Shown: one piece after another, positions 25,522 through 33,536 of the stretch
Position numbering within the stretch: the stretch's first letter is position 1
Layout of the letters: each line of letters starts with the position of its first letter
DNA from: a virus
IMG/VR virus record: IMGVR_UViG_3300027896_000052
Coordinates: 1-55,286 of that record
Strand: one strand, 5' to 3'
Length of the DNA stretch: 55,286 nt
Made by a program: the position numbers and the translations under genes
Notes under the pieces: model-generated
The model's database searches: none
What the model was told of the DNA's origin: nothing
What the model saw: the letters and a program-made list of their open reading frames with translations, nothing else

Positions 25522-25693
25522 TCTTCCGGCTCCGTTTCTTGATCAGGCCCTCTCTCATGAAGTCGGCCTGGAATTTGCGATACAGGGCATGGTGGGCCTG
25601 CTCATCGAGATAGACGTCGCCCATCCGAGATTCCGTCTTTGCCGCGCAGAGAGCCACGGTTTTGCTCCGTATCGTTCTTATCCGGATCGACAT
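25514..25693 (-). CDS. Small basic protein of unknown function
   Basis: 59 residues between the phosphatase and the Cys-rich protein; its start codon is 5 bases after the phosphatase stop region and its stop overlaps the next start. Sequence features: a basic opening (SIRIRTIRSKTVALCAAK), a helical middle (DEQAHHALYRKFQADFMREG) and a basic tail. Not recognised. Confidence 0.65.
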   Translation of the reverse strand: MSIRIRTIRSKTVALCAAKTESRMGDVYLDEQAHHALYRKFQADFMREGLIKKRSRKNV

Positions 25694-25699
25694 TCTGCC

Positions 25700-26284
25700 T
25701 CAGAGCCCGACCGCTTTTTTCAGCTTCGGGATGTCGGCGCCTCGGATCCAACCCGCGAGGTTTCCCCACAGCCAATGAAATCCGAATCCGCCATGAAGCA
25801 TCTCGTCGACGGCCTGCTCCTTCGTCCAGTTTTCGAAGACGATCCTGAACAGGGCGACCGACCAGCCCGTCCGGTCCGAGCCGTGCTGGCAATGGATGAG
25901 AACCGGGCCCGGGGCTATCTTGATTGCTTTCAGTACTGCGACGGCGTCCTCGAATTCGGGGTGCCAGGTGTGGGCGGGGATGTATGTCTCTTCGATCCCC
26001 TTGGGCAATAGGGCTTTATCGGGGTGCCCGGCATAGAGGTTGATATCCGTCGTTATGCCCAACTCCACGAGGCCCTTGGAGAAGCCCTCCGCCAGCGGTA
26101 GTGCCGATCGATAGACGGTCCATCGCGCGGGCGGCGCCGAAACCCGAAAAAGGTTCGGCAGGCCGGCGACCGTCATCGACTGTGCCCAGGTGCCCGGGCG
26201 ATCGACGATCGGTACGGGGACCGCGATCGCACAGGAAGAAAATAATAGGCCGACCAAGACGATCCAAAGAATCTTTTTGATCAT
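25700..26284 (-). CDS. Exported lipoprotein dual-specificity (tyrosine) phosphatase
   Basis: 194 residues with a strong AGGAGG site. Residues 1-17 form a signal peptide (KKILWIVLVGLLF) ending in a lipobox-like FSSC with Cys18. The catalytic P-loop HCQHGSDRTG gives Cys132 and Arg138 (CX5R), preceded by APGPVLI, as in cysteine phosphatases of the DSP/PTP class; WTVYRSALP is a typical N-terminal motif. The domain looks complete. It lies in the head operon between MuF and portal-side genes, unusual for a phage. Export suggests action in the periplasm or at the cell surface after expression in the host. Substrate unknown. Confidence 0.85.
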   Translation of the reverse strand: MIKKILWIVLVGLLFSSCAIAVPVPIVDRPGTWAQSMTVAGLPNLFRVSAPPARWTVYRSALPLAEGFSKGLVELGITTDINLYAGHPDKALLPKGIEETYIPAHTWHPEFEDAVAVLKAIKIAPGPVLIHCQHGSDRTGWSVALFRIVFENWTKEQAVDEMLHGGFGFHWLWGNLAGWIRGADIPKLKKAVGL

Positions 26285-26310
26285 ATCAGCCCTCCTCTTG
26301 GGTGATTTAT

Positions 26311-26451
26311 TTAATCCCGGCCGAAGGTCACGATTCTGATGATACTCCGACCGCGGAGAAGAAATGCGCTCTCCGGTGCCATCCCGGTCGTCTTCAGCAA
26401 GGTCAACATGCCGATCCGCGATGGCCGCTGCGGTCCCTGGGCGATCGCCAT
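26311..26451 (-). CDS. Short ORF, possibly the frameshifted end of the upstream gene
   Basis: 46 residues from ATG 26451 (AIAQGPQRPSRIGMLTLLKT) to TAA. Its frame is the -1 frame of the gene at 26403-26762 and is open from just upstream (NHLIFDEAM), with codons like those of neighbouring genes. The zero frame meanwhile turns into Arg/Ser-rich sequence before stopping. Either this is a separate small gene with a weak ribosome site (GAGG), or the two form one gene split by a frameshift near the C5 run at 26489-26493. Confidence 0.5.
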   Translation of the reverse strand: MAIAQGPQRPSRIGMLTLLKTTGMAPESAFLLRGRSIIRIVTFGRD

Positions 26452-26762
26452 CGCCTCGTCGAAAATGAGGTGATTGTCGGACCGCCTATGGGGGCCTCAT
26501 TGAGTACCCGGTCGATCATCTCCAGGACCTCGTGAGCCATGGCCATCCGACCTTCCGGCGTCTTCAGGTCCTGTTCCTGGAGGCCATCTGTGATCTTGAC
26601 GATCTTCCCATCGATGGCGGCGAGCGAAGATGATCCGGATTTCCGCGCCAGTTCTTCTTTCCAGCCAGTCCTGTCGAGGGTCGGAGCTGGCGGCTGGCCG
26701 ATCCCTAGGGGATCGCGGCGATGGCCTTCTTCGTCGACCGTGACGTTCAGGTCTTTGGGCAT
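26403..26762 (-). CDS. Unknown small protein, C terminus possibly out of frame
   Basis: 119 residues; the start overlaps the previous stop (TGATG). The body is helical and acidic (WKEELARKSGSSSLAAIDGK; DLKTPEGRMAMAHEVLEMID). After APIGG the sequence becomes Ser/Arg-rich (FSTRRWRSPRDRSGHRGSAC), which looks like out-of-frame translation. See the overlapping short ORF. Function unknown. Confidence 0.6.
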   Translation of the reverse strand: MPKDLNVTVDEEGHRRDPLGIGQPPAPTLDRTGWKEELARKSGSSSLAAIDGKIVKITDGLQEQDLKTPEGRMAMAHEVLEMIDRVLNEAPIGGPTITSFSTRRWRSPRDRSGHRGSAC

Positions 26763-27088
26763 CAGCCTCTCCCCCGGCCGCCAGGCACGATCAAGGCTGG
26801 GGCCGGCTTGAATTCCGGCTGCCGTCCTGGATTCGGATTCCGCTTCCGGGCCTCCTCCTCCGCCTTTTTGCTTTCGACGAGGATCTCCTCGAGCTTCTCA
26901 GCGGTGATTTCCTTCACCAGGATGATATTGCTCGCGCGCGTTTTGTAACGCGCTCCCGTCGCCGTCACGATCCCGATCATCGCCGAGGGCTTCTTTCGCA
27001 GGGCCTTGTCGAAGCTCGGGTTGTCGTAGGGCTGGTTAATCACCAGCGTCAACGGCGGCTGCTGTGTGTAGATCAAGATTGGCACCAT
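26762..27088 (-). CDS. Unknown protein after portal
   Basis: 108 residues with AGGAGG before the ATG, overlapping the portal 3' end by 53 bases. N-terminal beta-like part (VPILIYTQQPPLTLVINQPY), central MIGIVTATGARYKTRASNII, then an acidic helix (LEEILVESKKAEEEARKRNP) and a Pro/Gly-rich tail. Not recognised. Confidence 0.7.
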   Translation of the reverse strand: MVPILIYTQQPPLTLVINQPYDNPSFDKALRKKPSAMIGIVTATGARYKTRASNIILVKEITAEKLEEILVESKKAEEEARKRNPNPGRQPEFKPAPALIVPGGRGRG

Positions 27089-28775
27089 GGCCTCCTATTT
27101 TGGATTTCTCGTCGGCCAGGATCCCATCGACCCGGGCCGCGAGTTCGTCGATCCGCGTTTCCTTCCCGACCGCTGCGGCGTTCGTCCCGGCATCCGCGAT
27201 CGGCACATAGGTGCTCAGGATATAATATTTGTCCCCTTCCTCCTCCGGCGGGAGCTTCTCGAGTCCGATCTCGACGGCGATGTTGTTCCTGTTCATGACC
27301 CCGATCCCGAAAAGCTTGACGCAGCGGTCGACGATGGCCGTCATGTCCCGGGTATCGACCTCGCCCCACCAGAATTCGTAGGTATCATTCTCGAGGCCGG
27401 CCTGGATGATCTTCTTCGTGATGATCTTGGCCGTCAGGAGCTTGATCGGGTTGACCGTGCTATCGATATAGATCCGGGTCGACTCGGAAGCCGTGCTCCC
27501 GCCAAGACTTCCCTGCTCGGCAATCCCGATCCGGTAGGGCGGCATGCAATAGCAGACCAGGATTTCGTCCCGCAGGTTCTTCGTGTAGAGCTTGAAATGC
27601 CCCTCCTTGATCTCGACGACGAGCGGCTCCCAGACCACGGTCCCGCCCTCCGGAGGGTTGAGCACGACCGTCTTGTGGGAGTTGTTCGAGCCCTTGATCT
27701 CGGCATCGATGAAGTTCGAGATGGCCGTGACCGAGTCGTCTTCCCATTCTCCGGTGATCGTGACCAGGGCGGCCGGGATCCCGTAGTTCTCGAAGAAGGC
27801 CAGGTTGTAATCCCGGATCCCGATCAGGCCCTTCACGGCGCCGACGGCGGAAAGGATCGGGGGCGCGCCGTACCAGCTTGACCGCGGGTAATAGATGCGC
27901 TTGAAGATCAGCTCATTTGCCTTATGGACTTCGTCGCCGGGCTTCAGCGCCTGGCCTGTCCGTTCATCGATATCGCCTTCGACCCCGAATTTCTTGAACC
28001 AGATCCGGTCCGTCCCCCGAATCTGGCAATACTTCTGGCCCTGGCGATGGACGCGGATCGTGTGGGCCGGGATATGGCTGACCATATCGATCCTGCCATC
28101 GGTATCGCGTCCGATCTCGAGAGTCAGCCAGCCGATCGCGTTGTAATCGATGACCGCGGCTTCGAAGATCTCCTCCAGGGTTTCGTCCTCCTCGTTCGGG
28201 TCCTCGAGGAATTCCAAAATGCGCTTCCGCTCGGGATCTACAGCCGGCTCGGCAGGCGGGGTAGGGGCATCCGCCGGCAGGCCATCCTTCCCAGGCGAGG
28301 GCTGGGTATCCTGTTCGGTCTGGTCCGCTTCGTCTTTGAGGTCGAGATCGAATCCCTGGCCGACGACGTCGCGCGCGATCTGCCTGACCGCCTTGTCGAA
28401 GAACGCGCAGTTCTCCATGATCGTCAAGAGCCCGGCGACTTCGAAGGGCAGCGGGACCAGGTCGTATTCCATCATGTACCGGGTGTCTTCCTTGAGCTGC
28501 TTCGATTCCGCCCGCCCGGCCTTCGTCGCCGCCTTCTGGATCGCACTTCGCTGCAGGGTCCCGATCGGGAAAAGACCACGGTCGGTTTTGATGAACGTGT
28601 AGGCCTTCCCCTTCCTGGGGCCTGGGGCCGGCTCGGCTCCCGCGGCTAGATCTCGAGGGGCGGCTATGTCCGCCTCGGCGGCTTCCTCTGCCAGGTCCTT
28701 CAGCGTTTTCGTTGGACCGCCAGCGATCCGCCCGGTTTCATTTCGGGATGAAAACCCGACCTTTCCTTTTCCCAT
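27036..28775 (-). CDS. Portal protein
   Basis: 579 residues with GGAGG 5 bases before the ATG. The portal pattern is plain: GLLTIMENCAFFDKAVRQIA, AVIDYNAIGWLTLEIGRD, DMVSHIPAHTIRVHRQG, NELIFKRIYYPRSSWYGAPP, and the stem/crown part with YGIPAALVTITGEW and CMPPYRIGIAEQGSLGGSTA. This is the PBSX/SPP1-like phage portal type. An insert at 160-185 is Pro/Asp-rich and probably a surface loop. It follows the terminase with a 38-base overlap. Confidence 0.9.
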   Translation of the reverse strand: MGKGKVGFSSRNETGRIAGGPTKTLKDLAEEAAEADIAAPRDLAAGAEPAPGPRKGKAYTFIKTDRGLFPIGTLQRSAIQKAATKAGRAESKQLKEDTRYMMEYDLVPLPFEVAGLLTIMENCAFFDKAVRQIARDVVGQGFDLDLKDEADQTEQDTQPSPGKDGLPADAPTPPAEPAVDPERKRILEFLEDPNEEDETLEEIFEAAVIDYNAIGWLTLEIGRDTDGRIDMVSHIPAHTIRVHRQGQKYCQIRGTDRIWFKKFGVEGDIDERTGQALKPGDEVHKANELIFKRIYYPRSSWYGAPPILSAVGAVKGLIGIRDYNLAFFENYGIPAALVTITGEWEDDSVTAISNFIDAEIKGSNNSHKTVVLNPPEGGTVVWEPLVVEIKEGHFKLYTKNLRDEILVCYCMPPYRIGIAEQGSLGGSTASESTRIYIDSTVNPIKLLTAKIITKKIIQAGLENDTYEFWWGEVDTRDMTAIVDRCVKLFGIGVMNRNNIAVEIGLEKLPPEEEGDKYYILSTYVPIADAGTNAAAVGKETRIDELAARVDGILADEKSKIGGHGANLDLHTAAAVDAGD

Positions 28776-30816
28776 ATTGTCCTCCGTTCGGGCCGGCTAC
28801 CGATCCGGTCCCGGAATTCGCGTCTACAGGCCCTACAACGGGCTTTTGACCGTCGGGGGGGCCTGGTACCCGGGGGGCCTGGGCTTCCCCTTGGCTTGCC
28901 CCGGTTCCCGGCGGCGGCGGCCGTAAAGGTTCGCCGTCTGTGACCCCCTCGGGGGGGGGCTGGGGTCCCTGACCCGGCTTAGGGGGCCAGATCTCGTTTA
29001 CCTGGGGGTCCGGCGGCTTCCCGGGCCCCTCATCGTTGCCATCAGCTCCCGGAGCTCGCCTGGCTTCGGCTGCCGCCCTTTGGATTGTGTGTTTCTCCGC
29101 GCTGGGGGCCTCGATCGCCGGGGGGCTGATAGGGGGGGCCGCCAGCTGGGATGTCGGGCTCAAATCCGATGCCGGATTGCTTGAAATCGGAGAAACGGTC
29201 TTTTTGTCAAACTGAACAGATGCTTGACCTCCCCCAATGATGGGCAGACCGCCCGTCGCCGCTATGATCCTTGCCGCCGTGGCCACGGGCTGCCCGGCGA
29301 GTCCTGCGATCGCCGCCATGACCGCCGGGTCGATACGGGCGTCGCCTCTCGAGGTGGCCGCCATGGCCTTCGTCGTTACGAAGACCTTGCCTTTCCGCGG
29401 CGCCGGCTTCATTTGCCACATCGCAAAATACCGGGTTTCGTCCATCGCATGGTCCCGCTCCTTGACCGGCTTGCCGTGGCGTTGGATGTAGCCCGCTTCC
29501 TCGGAGATCCAATGCCGGTTGACCTGGTTGATCCACATCGTCGGCGGCCCGATGACCGGACGCAGGGCTTTCCGGACCGCCTCGAGCCCGATGTCGACGT
29601 CGTTATCAGCTTCGGTCATGGGGATGAAGGCCCGCCATTCCGACATCAAGTCCGGCCGGCTGGGATCTCCGACCCCGCCTCGAATGTTCGGCCACCAGGC
29701 CTTCCCCTGAGCCGTTTTGATCAGATGGGGATTGTCGCCGGCTTGCTGGATCTCATCGACCCGGACCCAGCCGATATTGAAGAGCTGCCAGCAGCCAAGG
29801 CTGAAAGGATGGGTCCCGCCCCAGTCGATCGAGACCAGGGCATAGCGTCCGGGATCGAAGCCCGGGAGATCCCCGCGGCTATGAATCTTCGGGTCATATT
29901 GATCGCCGTAAACGAGGTTGCCTGGCCCGATCTTGCGACAGAGCCATTCGACCTGCAGGGCGCTTTCGCTCAGGTACTCGAGCTTGTCGATGAAGTCCTG
30001 GACGCGGTAGAAGCCATCCGCTTGCTTCATGTGCTTTCCCGGGCACCAGCTCGAGAGCTTGCAAGTCGAGCACGAATAATCGAGGCAGGGCTCGAGGCAT
30101 TCCCAAATACACCAGCGGTAGATCGAAGTCTGATGGATCCTGGCCTGCTCCAAGGCCTCATCCATCATGCCGCCCGAGCGGTGGTTCGTCGAATACTGAC
30201 CCAGGCGGGCGAAGATCCCATGCTTCGATTGCGGCTGCGAAAGGGCCGCCCTATATACTTCAGCCGGCATCTCGTCAATTTCGTCCATGATGAGGTGCTG
30301 AGGATGCGGGCCGCGCGTCGATCGCGTGGAGGCCGTCAGGACGGCGACCGTGCTGCCGTTCCGCCAACTCGAGAGGCGCCGCGTCGGCTCCATCTTCAGG
30401 TATTCGTCCTGCAGGGTCGTCAGGGTCCAGATGTCTTCCATGGCCTTGTAGACTTTCTCCGATTGGTCGAGGGATCCGCCGAGGATCGTCGTTTCGAGTC
30501 GATGATTGAAACTCGAAAGGACCCAGGCGATCAGCCCGGCGAGGTAGCTCTTGCTGCCGCTACGATTTGCCCACACGAGGTAATTCAGAATCCTGCCGAT
30601 CAGGACGTCGACCAGGAAATCGAAGGGGGCGCTGTGGTCCGCCTCGAGGCAGTTGTGTCTGGTTCCGACCCGCGGCTCCCGGAGCCAGCCGAGCAGGTTC
30701 TGGACGTCAGCCTTGGTTCTCAGACCCGTCTGTCTTAGGTTCTCGAGGGCTGCCCGCTGGATCGACGGGGCAAACTGGGACGACCAGAATTTCTGGATTT
30801 CTTCCGCCGTCGCCAT
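28738..30816 (-). CDS. Terminase large subunit
   Basis: 692 residues from ATG 30816 (two upstream ATGs at 30948 and 30924 are possible but would overlap the small subunit more). The ATPase has an atypical Walker A ANRSGSKS (83-90) and Walker B LIMDE (175-179). The nuclease has Asp331 (VSIDWGG) and Asp384 (GVGDPSRPDL). A Cys cluster lies at 240-258. After residue 520 comes an unusual tail of about 170 residues, rich in Pro, Ala and Gly, that includes QFDKKTVS. Motor and headful or cos cutting; it docks on the portal. Confidence 0.9.
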   Translation of the reverse strand: MATAEEIQKFWSSQFAPSIQRAALENLRQTGLRTKADVQNLLGWLREPRVGTRHNCLEADHSAPFDFLVDVLIGRILNYLVWANRSGSKSYLAGLIAWVLSSFNHRLETTILGGSLDQSEKVYKAMEDIWTLTTLQDEYLKMEPTRRLSSWRNGSTVAVLTASTRSTRGPHPQHLIMDEIDEMPAEVYRAALSQPQSKHGIFARLGQYSTNHRSGGMMDEALEQARIHQTSIYRWCIWECLEPCLDYSCSTCKLSSWCPGKHMKQADGFYRVQDFIDKLEYLSESALQVEWLCRKIGPGNLVYGDQYDPKIHSRGDLPGFDPGRYALVSIDWGGTHPFSLGCWQLFNIGWVRVDEIQQAGDNPHLIKTAQGKAWWPNIRGGVGDPSRPDLMSEWRAFIPMTEADNDVDIGLEAVRKALRPVIGPPTMWINQVNRHWISEEAGYIQRHGKPVKERDHAMDETRYFAMWQMKPAPRKGKVFVTTKAMAATSRGDARIDPAVMAAIAGLAGQPVATAARIIAATGGLPIIGGGQASVQFDKKTVSPISSNPASDLSPTSQLAAPPISPPAIEAPSAEKHTIQRAAAEARRAPGADGNDEGPGKPPDPQVNEIWPPKPGQGPQPPPEGVTDGEPLRPPPPGTGASQGEAQAPRVPGPPDGQKPVVGPVDANSGTGSVAGPNGGQYGKRKGRVFIPK
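29192..29215. repeat. 24-bp exact repeat, copy in the terminase gene
   Basis: Identical to 24291-24314 and in the same frame, encoding QFDKKTVS in the Pro-rich C-terminal tail of the large terminase. See the copy in the MuF-like gene. Confidence 0.9.
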
Positions 30817-31840
30817 TGCCGTTGCCGTTCCCTGGGGCTGCGGTCGAAGGGGCTCCGCCGGCGGCCGGCAAGAATCCCCGAAGACGGGCGATGAGTTCCC
30901 TTGGGTTTGGGGTACCGAATTCATGCATAAACTCCGCCATCTGTTCATTCAGGGTCATCCGAAGATCCCGGATTTCGACCCGCTTTGGGATCTGTTCTAT
31001 GAATCCCAAATTGACCAGCTCCTCCCTGTATTCGCGCTCGATGTCCCAATAGGCTTCGTAGTCCTTCTCGGCCAGGGCCATCTCCTGGGCGGTCTGTTTT
31101 ACGAAAACGAGATCCGCGAAAACATTCTGGGTATTCAAGTCCGGGATCAGGACCGCGGCATCCTCCCGGATCAGTCGCTGCCTCTTTGATCGAATTTCCT
31201 TCGGGGTCCGTTCAAGAAGATCCGCAATCGCTCCTACCGTGATATCCGGCTGCCTGGCCGTGAAGTAGACGATGATGGCGTCGACCTGGTGACGGGTCAG
31301 GACTCGGGGATCGATCCCGGCCGGCCGCTGGGGCTGCTTCGTCTCCCGGGCTTCCCGTTCGGCCGCCTTGAATGCCTGGACCTTGGAGATCAAGGTCCGG
31401 ATGCGATCGAGGCTTGACTTCGGGGGGGTTTGACCGACGGCGAGCCGTGCCTCCCCCCGCTCCCGGCGAGCCCGACGCATCCTTCGGAGCTGGAGGGCCC
31501 GCTTAAAGGCCTCGGGTCCTCCTTTGAAATTCTCTATGCCAACCGTACTGGGGCCGCCTTCCAGGGTTAATCTTCCCAGGGTTTGGATTCGGGAGAGCGT
31601 CGATGCCGAAAACTCCGGGAGAAGAAGGGGTAGGGGGTCGCTACTCACGACGCCGAGGGTGCTTTTGGCACCTGCTTCTGTCGAAGCGATTTCAGCCGTG
31701 GCTTTCGCGGCCCCCTCCACAAGGGGTTTCGAATTTATGGGGTGGAGAAGGGAACCGGCTGGAACATCGTTGCCGCCTAGGACGGCAGCCCCCATGGAAG
31801 CCCGAGAGGTACCGGCCCCTTCCCCTTCTTTAATGGTCAT
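30707..31840 (-). CDS. Terminase small subunit-like protein
   Basis: 377 residues directly before the large terminase, overlapping it by about 110 bases. Residues about 150-220 hold a helix-turn-helix-like region (LTRHQVDAIIVYFTARQPDI, then VGAIADLLERTPKEIRSKRQ), and a long helical region follows (EKDYEAYWDIEREYREELVN). The first 100 residues and the last 50 are low complexity. Larger than the usual 150-200 residues. DNA recognition for packaging is inferred from order plus the HTH pattern. Confidence 0.68.
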   Translation of the reverse strand: MTIKEGEGAGTSRASMGAAVLGGNDVPAGSLLHPINSKPLVEGAAKATAEIASTEAGAKSTLGVVSSDPLPLLLPEFSASTLSRIQTLGRLTLEGGPSTVGIENFKGGPEAFKRALQLRRMRRARRERGEARLAVGQTPPKSSLDRIRTLISKVQAFKAAEREARETKQPQRPAGIDPRVLTRHQVDAIIVYFTARQPDITVGAIADLLERTPKEIRSKRQRLIREDAAVLIPDLNTQNVFADLVFVKQTAQEMALAEKDYEAYWDIEREYREELVNLGFIEQIPKRVEIRDLRMTLNEQMAEFMHEFGTPNPRELIARLRGFLPAAGGAPSTAAPGNGNGNGDGGRNPEILVVPVCPVDPAGSPREPKTDGSENQG

Positions 31841-32160
31841 GACTTATATGCTATCTCGAAAAGCCCGAGCTGGCCTTTGACCGCGAAGGGTTTGACCAGC
31901 CGGATGTTCCGAAGGACCCAGGCTTTCGCTCTGGGGTAAACAGGACATCCTGCCGCCATTTGGTCGCTGGCCAGCATGGGTCGACAATCTACGAGATCCG
32001 CTATGCATAATGCCTGGCCGGCCTCTGGGCTGGCTGGTCTCTTCGCGCAAACGAAAAGGATCGGTCCTCGATATCTCGTAGACCATTTTCGCGTCTCGAT
32101 CGTTTTCTCGCCGTCCCGGATCATCTGTCCCCAGGGCGGTGTCATCGAAAGAGCCTTCAT
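31837..32160 (-). CDS. ASCH-domain protein
   Basis: 107 residues, ATGA-coupled at both ends. KALSMTPPWGQMIRDGEKTI and ETRKWSTRYRGPILFVCAKR are the ASCH signature, with IADLVDCRPM and the terminal GQLGLFEIAY strand. ASCH domains resemble PUA domains and are thought to bind RNA or modified bases. The domain fills the protein. A second ASCH-like protein lies at 38895-39488. Confidence 0.88.
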   Translation of the reverse strand: MKALSMTPPWGQMIRDGEKTIETRKWSTRYRGPILFVCAKRPASPEAGQALCIADLVDCRPMLASDQMAAGCPVYPRAKAWVLRNIRLVKPFAVKGQLGLFEIAYKS

Positions 32161-32774
32161 CTCTGCCCAGCCTTCCAGGCGTACTGGCCTGGGAATCCGC
32201 CGGCTACGGGTACGGCTGTCGCAGGGAAATCTCCTGCTTCAGGCGACGGGTTGGCGTCCCGCTTCGCGGCCACGATCTCCTTGGACGGGCATGTCTGTGT
32301 CTCGCGCGCGGCTATGACGACGGCCCTATTTTTCGAATCATAGACATAGTGTTTCACGCTGACGCCCGGACCATGGCCATCGAGCCGACGAAGAGCGGAG
32401 ACGAGGAGACCCATTTCTGCCCTATGATCCTTGGGGACGTACTTGGCTTCGGAGATTTTATAAATCCTTTCACCATGGAGCTCCAGCAATCCCCATCCGG
32501 CTGGGAGTTCTTCCCGGCGGATAAGTCCCGGGGGCGTGAAATAATACCTGGCGTCTCCCATCCCGGATTCGGGAGAGCGGCGGAAGTACTTTTTTAGATC
32601 TGCCAGGAAATCGGATCGCGTGGTCTTGCATTCGATGAGCGTCGAGTACCTCGAGAAACCGATGGCGTCCGCCTGTTCTCCGATCGAGGCCATCTCGGAA
32701 ATCACGACGCCGTGTTCCCGGAGGAGCCAGGCTCGGGCCTTCTTGACCAGCTTTTCGTGAGTAATCTGGATCAT
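32157..32774 (-). CDS. PD-(D/E)XK nuclease-like protein (MmcB/VRR-like)
   Basis: 205 residues, start at 32774 by ATGA overlap. The core SEMASIGEQADAIGFSRYST then LIECKTTRSDFLADLKKYFR gives Asp and the ExK pair of a PD-(D/E)XK fold, followed by MGDARYYFTPPGLIRREELP and GWGLLEL, as in proteins annotated as MmcB-like or VRR-type nucleases. A likely role is DNA processing or repair. The final 40 residues are low complexity. Confidence 0.7.
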   Translation of the reverse strand: MIQITHEKLVKKARAWLLREHGVVISEMASIGEQADAIGFSRYSTLIECKTTRSDFLADLKKYFRRSPESGMGDARYYFTPPGLIRREELPAGWGLLELHGERIYKISEAKYVPKDHRAEMGLLVSALRRLDGHGPGVSVKHYVYDSKNRAVVIAARETQTCPSKEIVAAKRDANPSPEAGDFPATAVPVAGGFPGQYAWKAGQR

Positions 32775-33082
32775 GCGGGCGCCTCGAATGCGAAGCCGCA
32801 GTCTTTGAAGACAAGATCCTGGGGGAAAATGGGGAACCGCTGGCAGATCTCGCCTTTTGTCTCCTGAATGGTACAGACGGCGAGCCCGGTCTCGGGATCC
32901 CAAGCGAGGCGGGGGCAGGGCCCCTCCCCTTCTTTCTTTTCCCGCGCCTTCGGATCCTCCGGAATCTGGAGGCTTTCCATGTCCGGGACGTCCGGGAGGA
33001 TCATCTTCGCCTCGTATGCGAATCGCCAGGGCTCGACACAGCACATCCCGCAGCGGTTGCAGGCTCCCGTCCTCTGACTCAT
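32771..33082 (-). CDS. YkgJ-type cysteine-cluster protein
   Basis: 103 residues. The N-terminal CNRCGMCCVEPWRF, with later CPRLAWDPETGLAVCTI and GEICQRFP, matches the CxxCxxCC pattern of the YkgJ (UPF0153) family, which is predicted to bind zinc or an iron-sulfur cluster. Function in phages is unknown. ATGA-coupled to both neighbours. Confidence 0.82.
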   Translation of the reverse strand: MSQRTGACNRCGMCCVEPWRFAYEAKMILPDVPDMESLQIPEDPKAREKKEGEGPCPRLAWDPETGLAVCTIQETKGEICQRFPIFPQDLVFKDCGFAFEAPA

Positions 33083-33282
33083 CGTCCCCTTCCTCTCCCG
33101 GGCCCGGTCAAGTTTCGAGCTCGCATGAGGCCCGGCGGCGTCTTCGCCAGGGGCTTGCCCCCTGCCTTCCGTCTGTCCCATGGCTTGTCGAAGGGTTTAT
33201 CCGGAAGGGATTCCAAGGCGTCCGCCATTTCGTCGACGGCTGCCGCAGCGAGGGCCGCGATGGCGACGGCCTGGGTGTTCAT
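33079..33282 (-). CDS. Small Ala-rich protein
   Basis: 67 residues, ATGA-coupled on both sides. The N-terminal helix is Ala-rich (NTQAVAIAALAAAAVDEMAD), the rest is basic and Gly/Pro-rich. Not recognised; gene status rests on the coupled overlaps. Confidence 0.6.
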   Translation of the reverse strand: MNTQAVAIAALAAAAVDEMADALESLPDKPFDKPWDRRKAGGKPLAKTPPGLMRARNLTGPGRGRGR

Positions 33283-33536
33283 CTGGTCCCCGGCTTCTTC
33301 CAGGGAGATTCGGCCTCGATGCAGACGGGGGGCTGGGTAAAATTCCGGCTCAATACCCTGAGCCAGATCCGGCGGGTGAAAATGACCGCCAGAACATCCC
33401 TCCACGTCAGCCGCCAGCAGGATATGCATTGCCCCCTTTGGGTCCGATAAACCGGGAGCGGGACGCATTCGTCATCCGTCATGCCCTGAGGCTTCTGCAG
33501 CGTCGCATTCGATTCCGAGAAGGCCACGGGCTTCAT
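33279..33536 (-). CDS. Small Trp/Cys-containing protein
   Basis: 85 residues, ATGA-coupled on both sides. Contains a QCISCWRLTWRDVLAVIFTR segment and Cys near both ends. Possible metal site (C..C) but no family recognised. Confidence 0.6.
   Translation of the reverse strand: MKPVAFSESNATLQKPQGMTDDECVPLPVYRTQRGQCISCWRLTWRDVLAVIFTRRIWLRVLSRNFTQPPVCIEAESPWKKPGTR

Noticed and set aside
29224-30738. A 504-codon open frame on the plus strand, and others such as 20649-21824 and 43365-44267
   Set aside because: They run antisense to clear genes (terminase, protease, coiled-coil protein), lack ribosome sites and give Arg/Asp/Gly-rich translations. They arise because reverse-strand frames stay open in GC-rich coding DNA.
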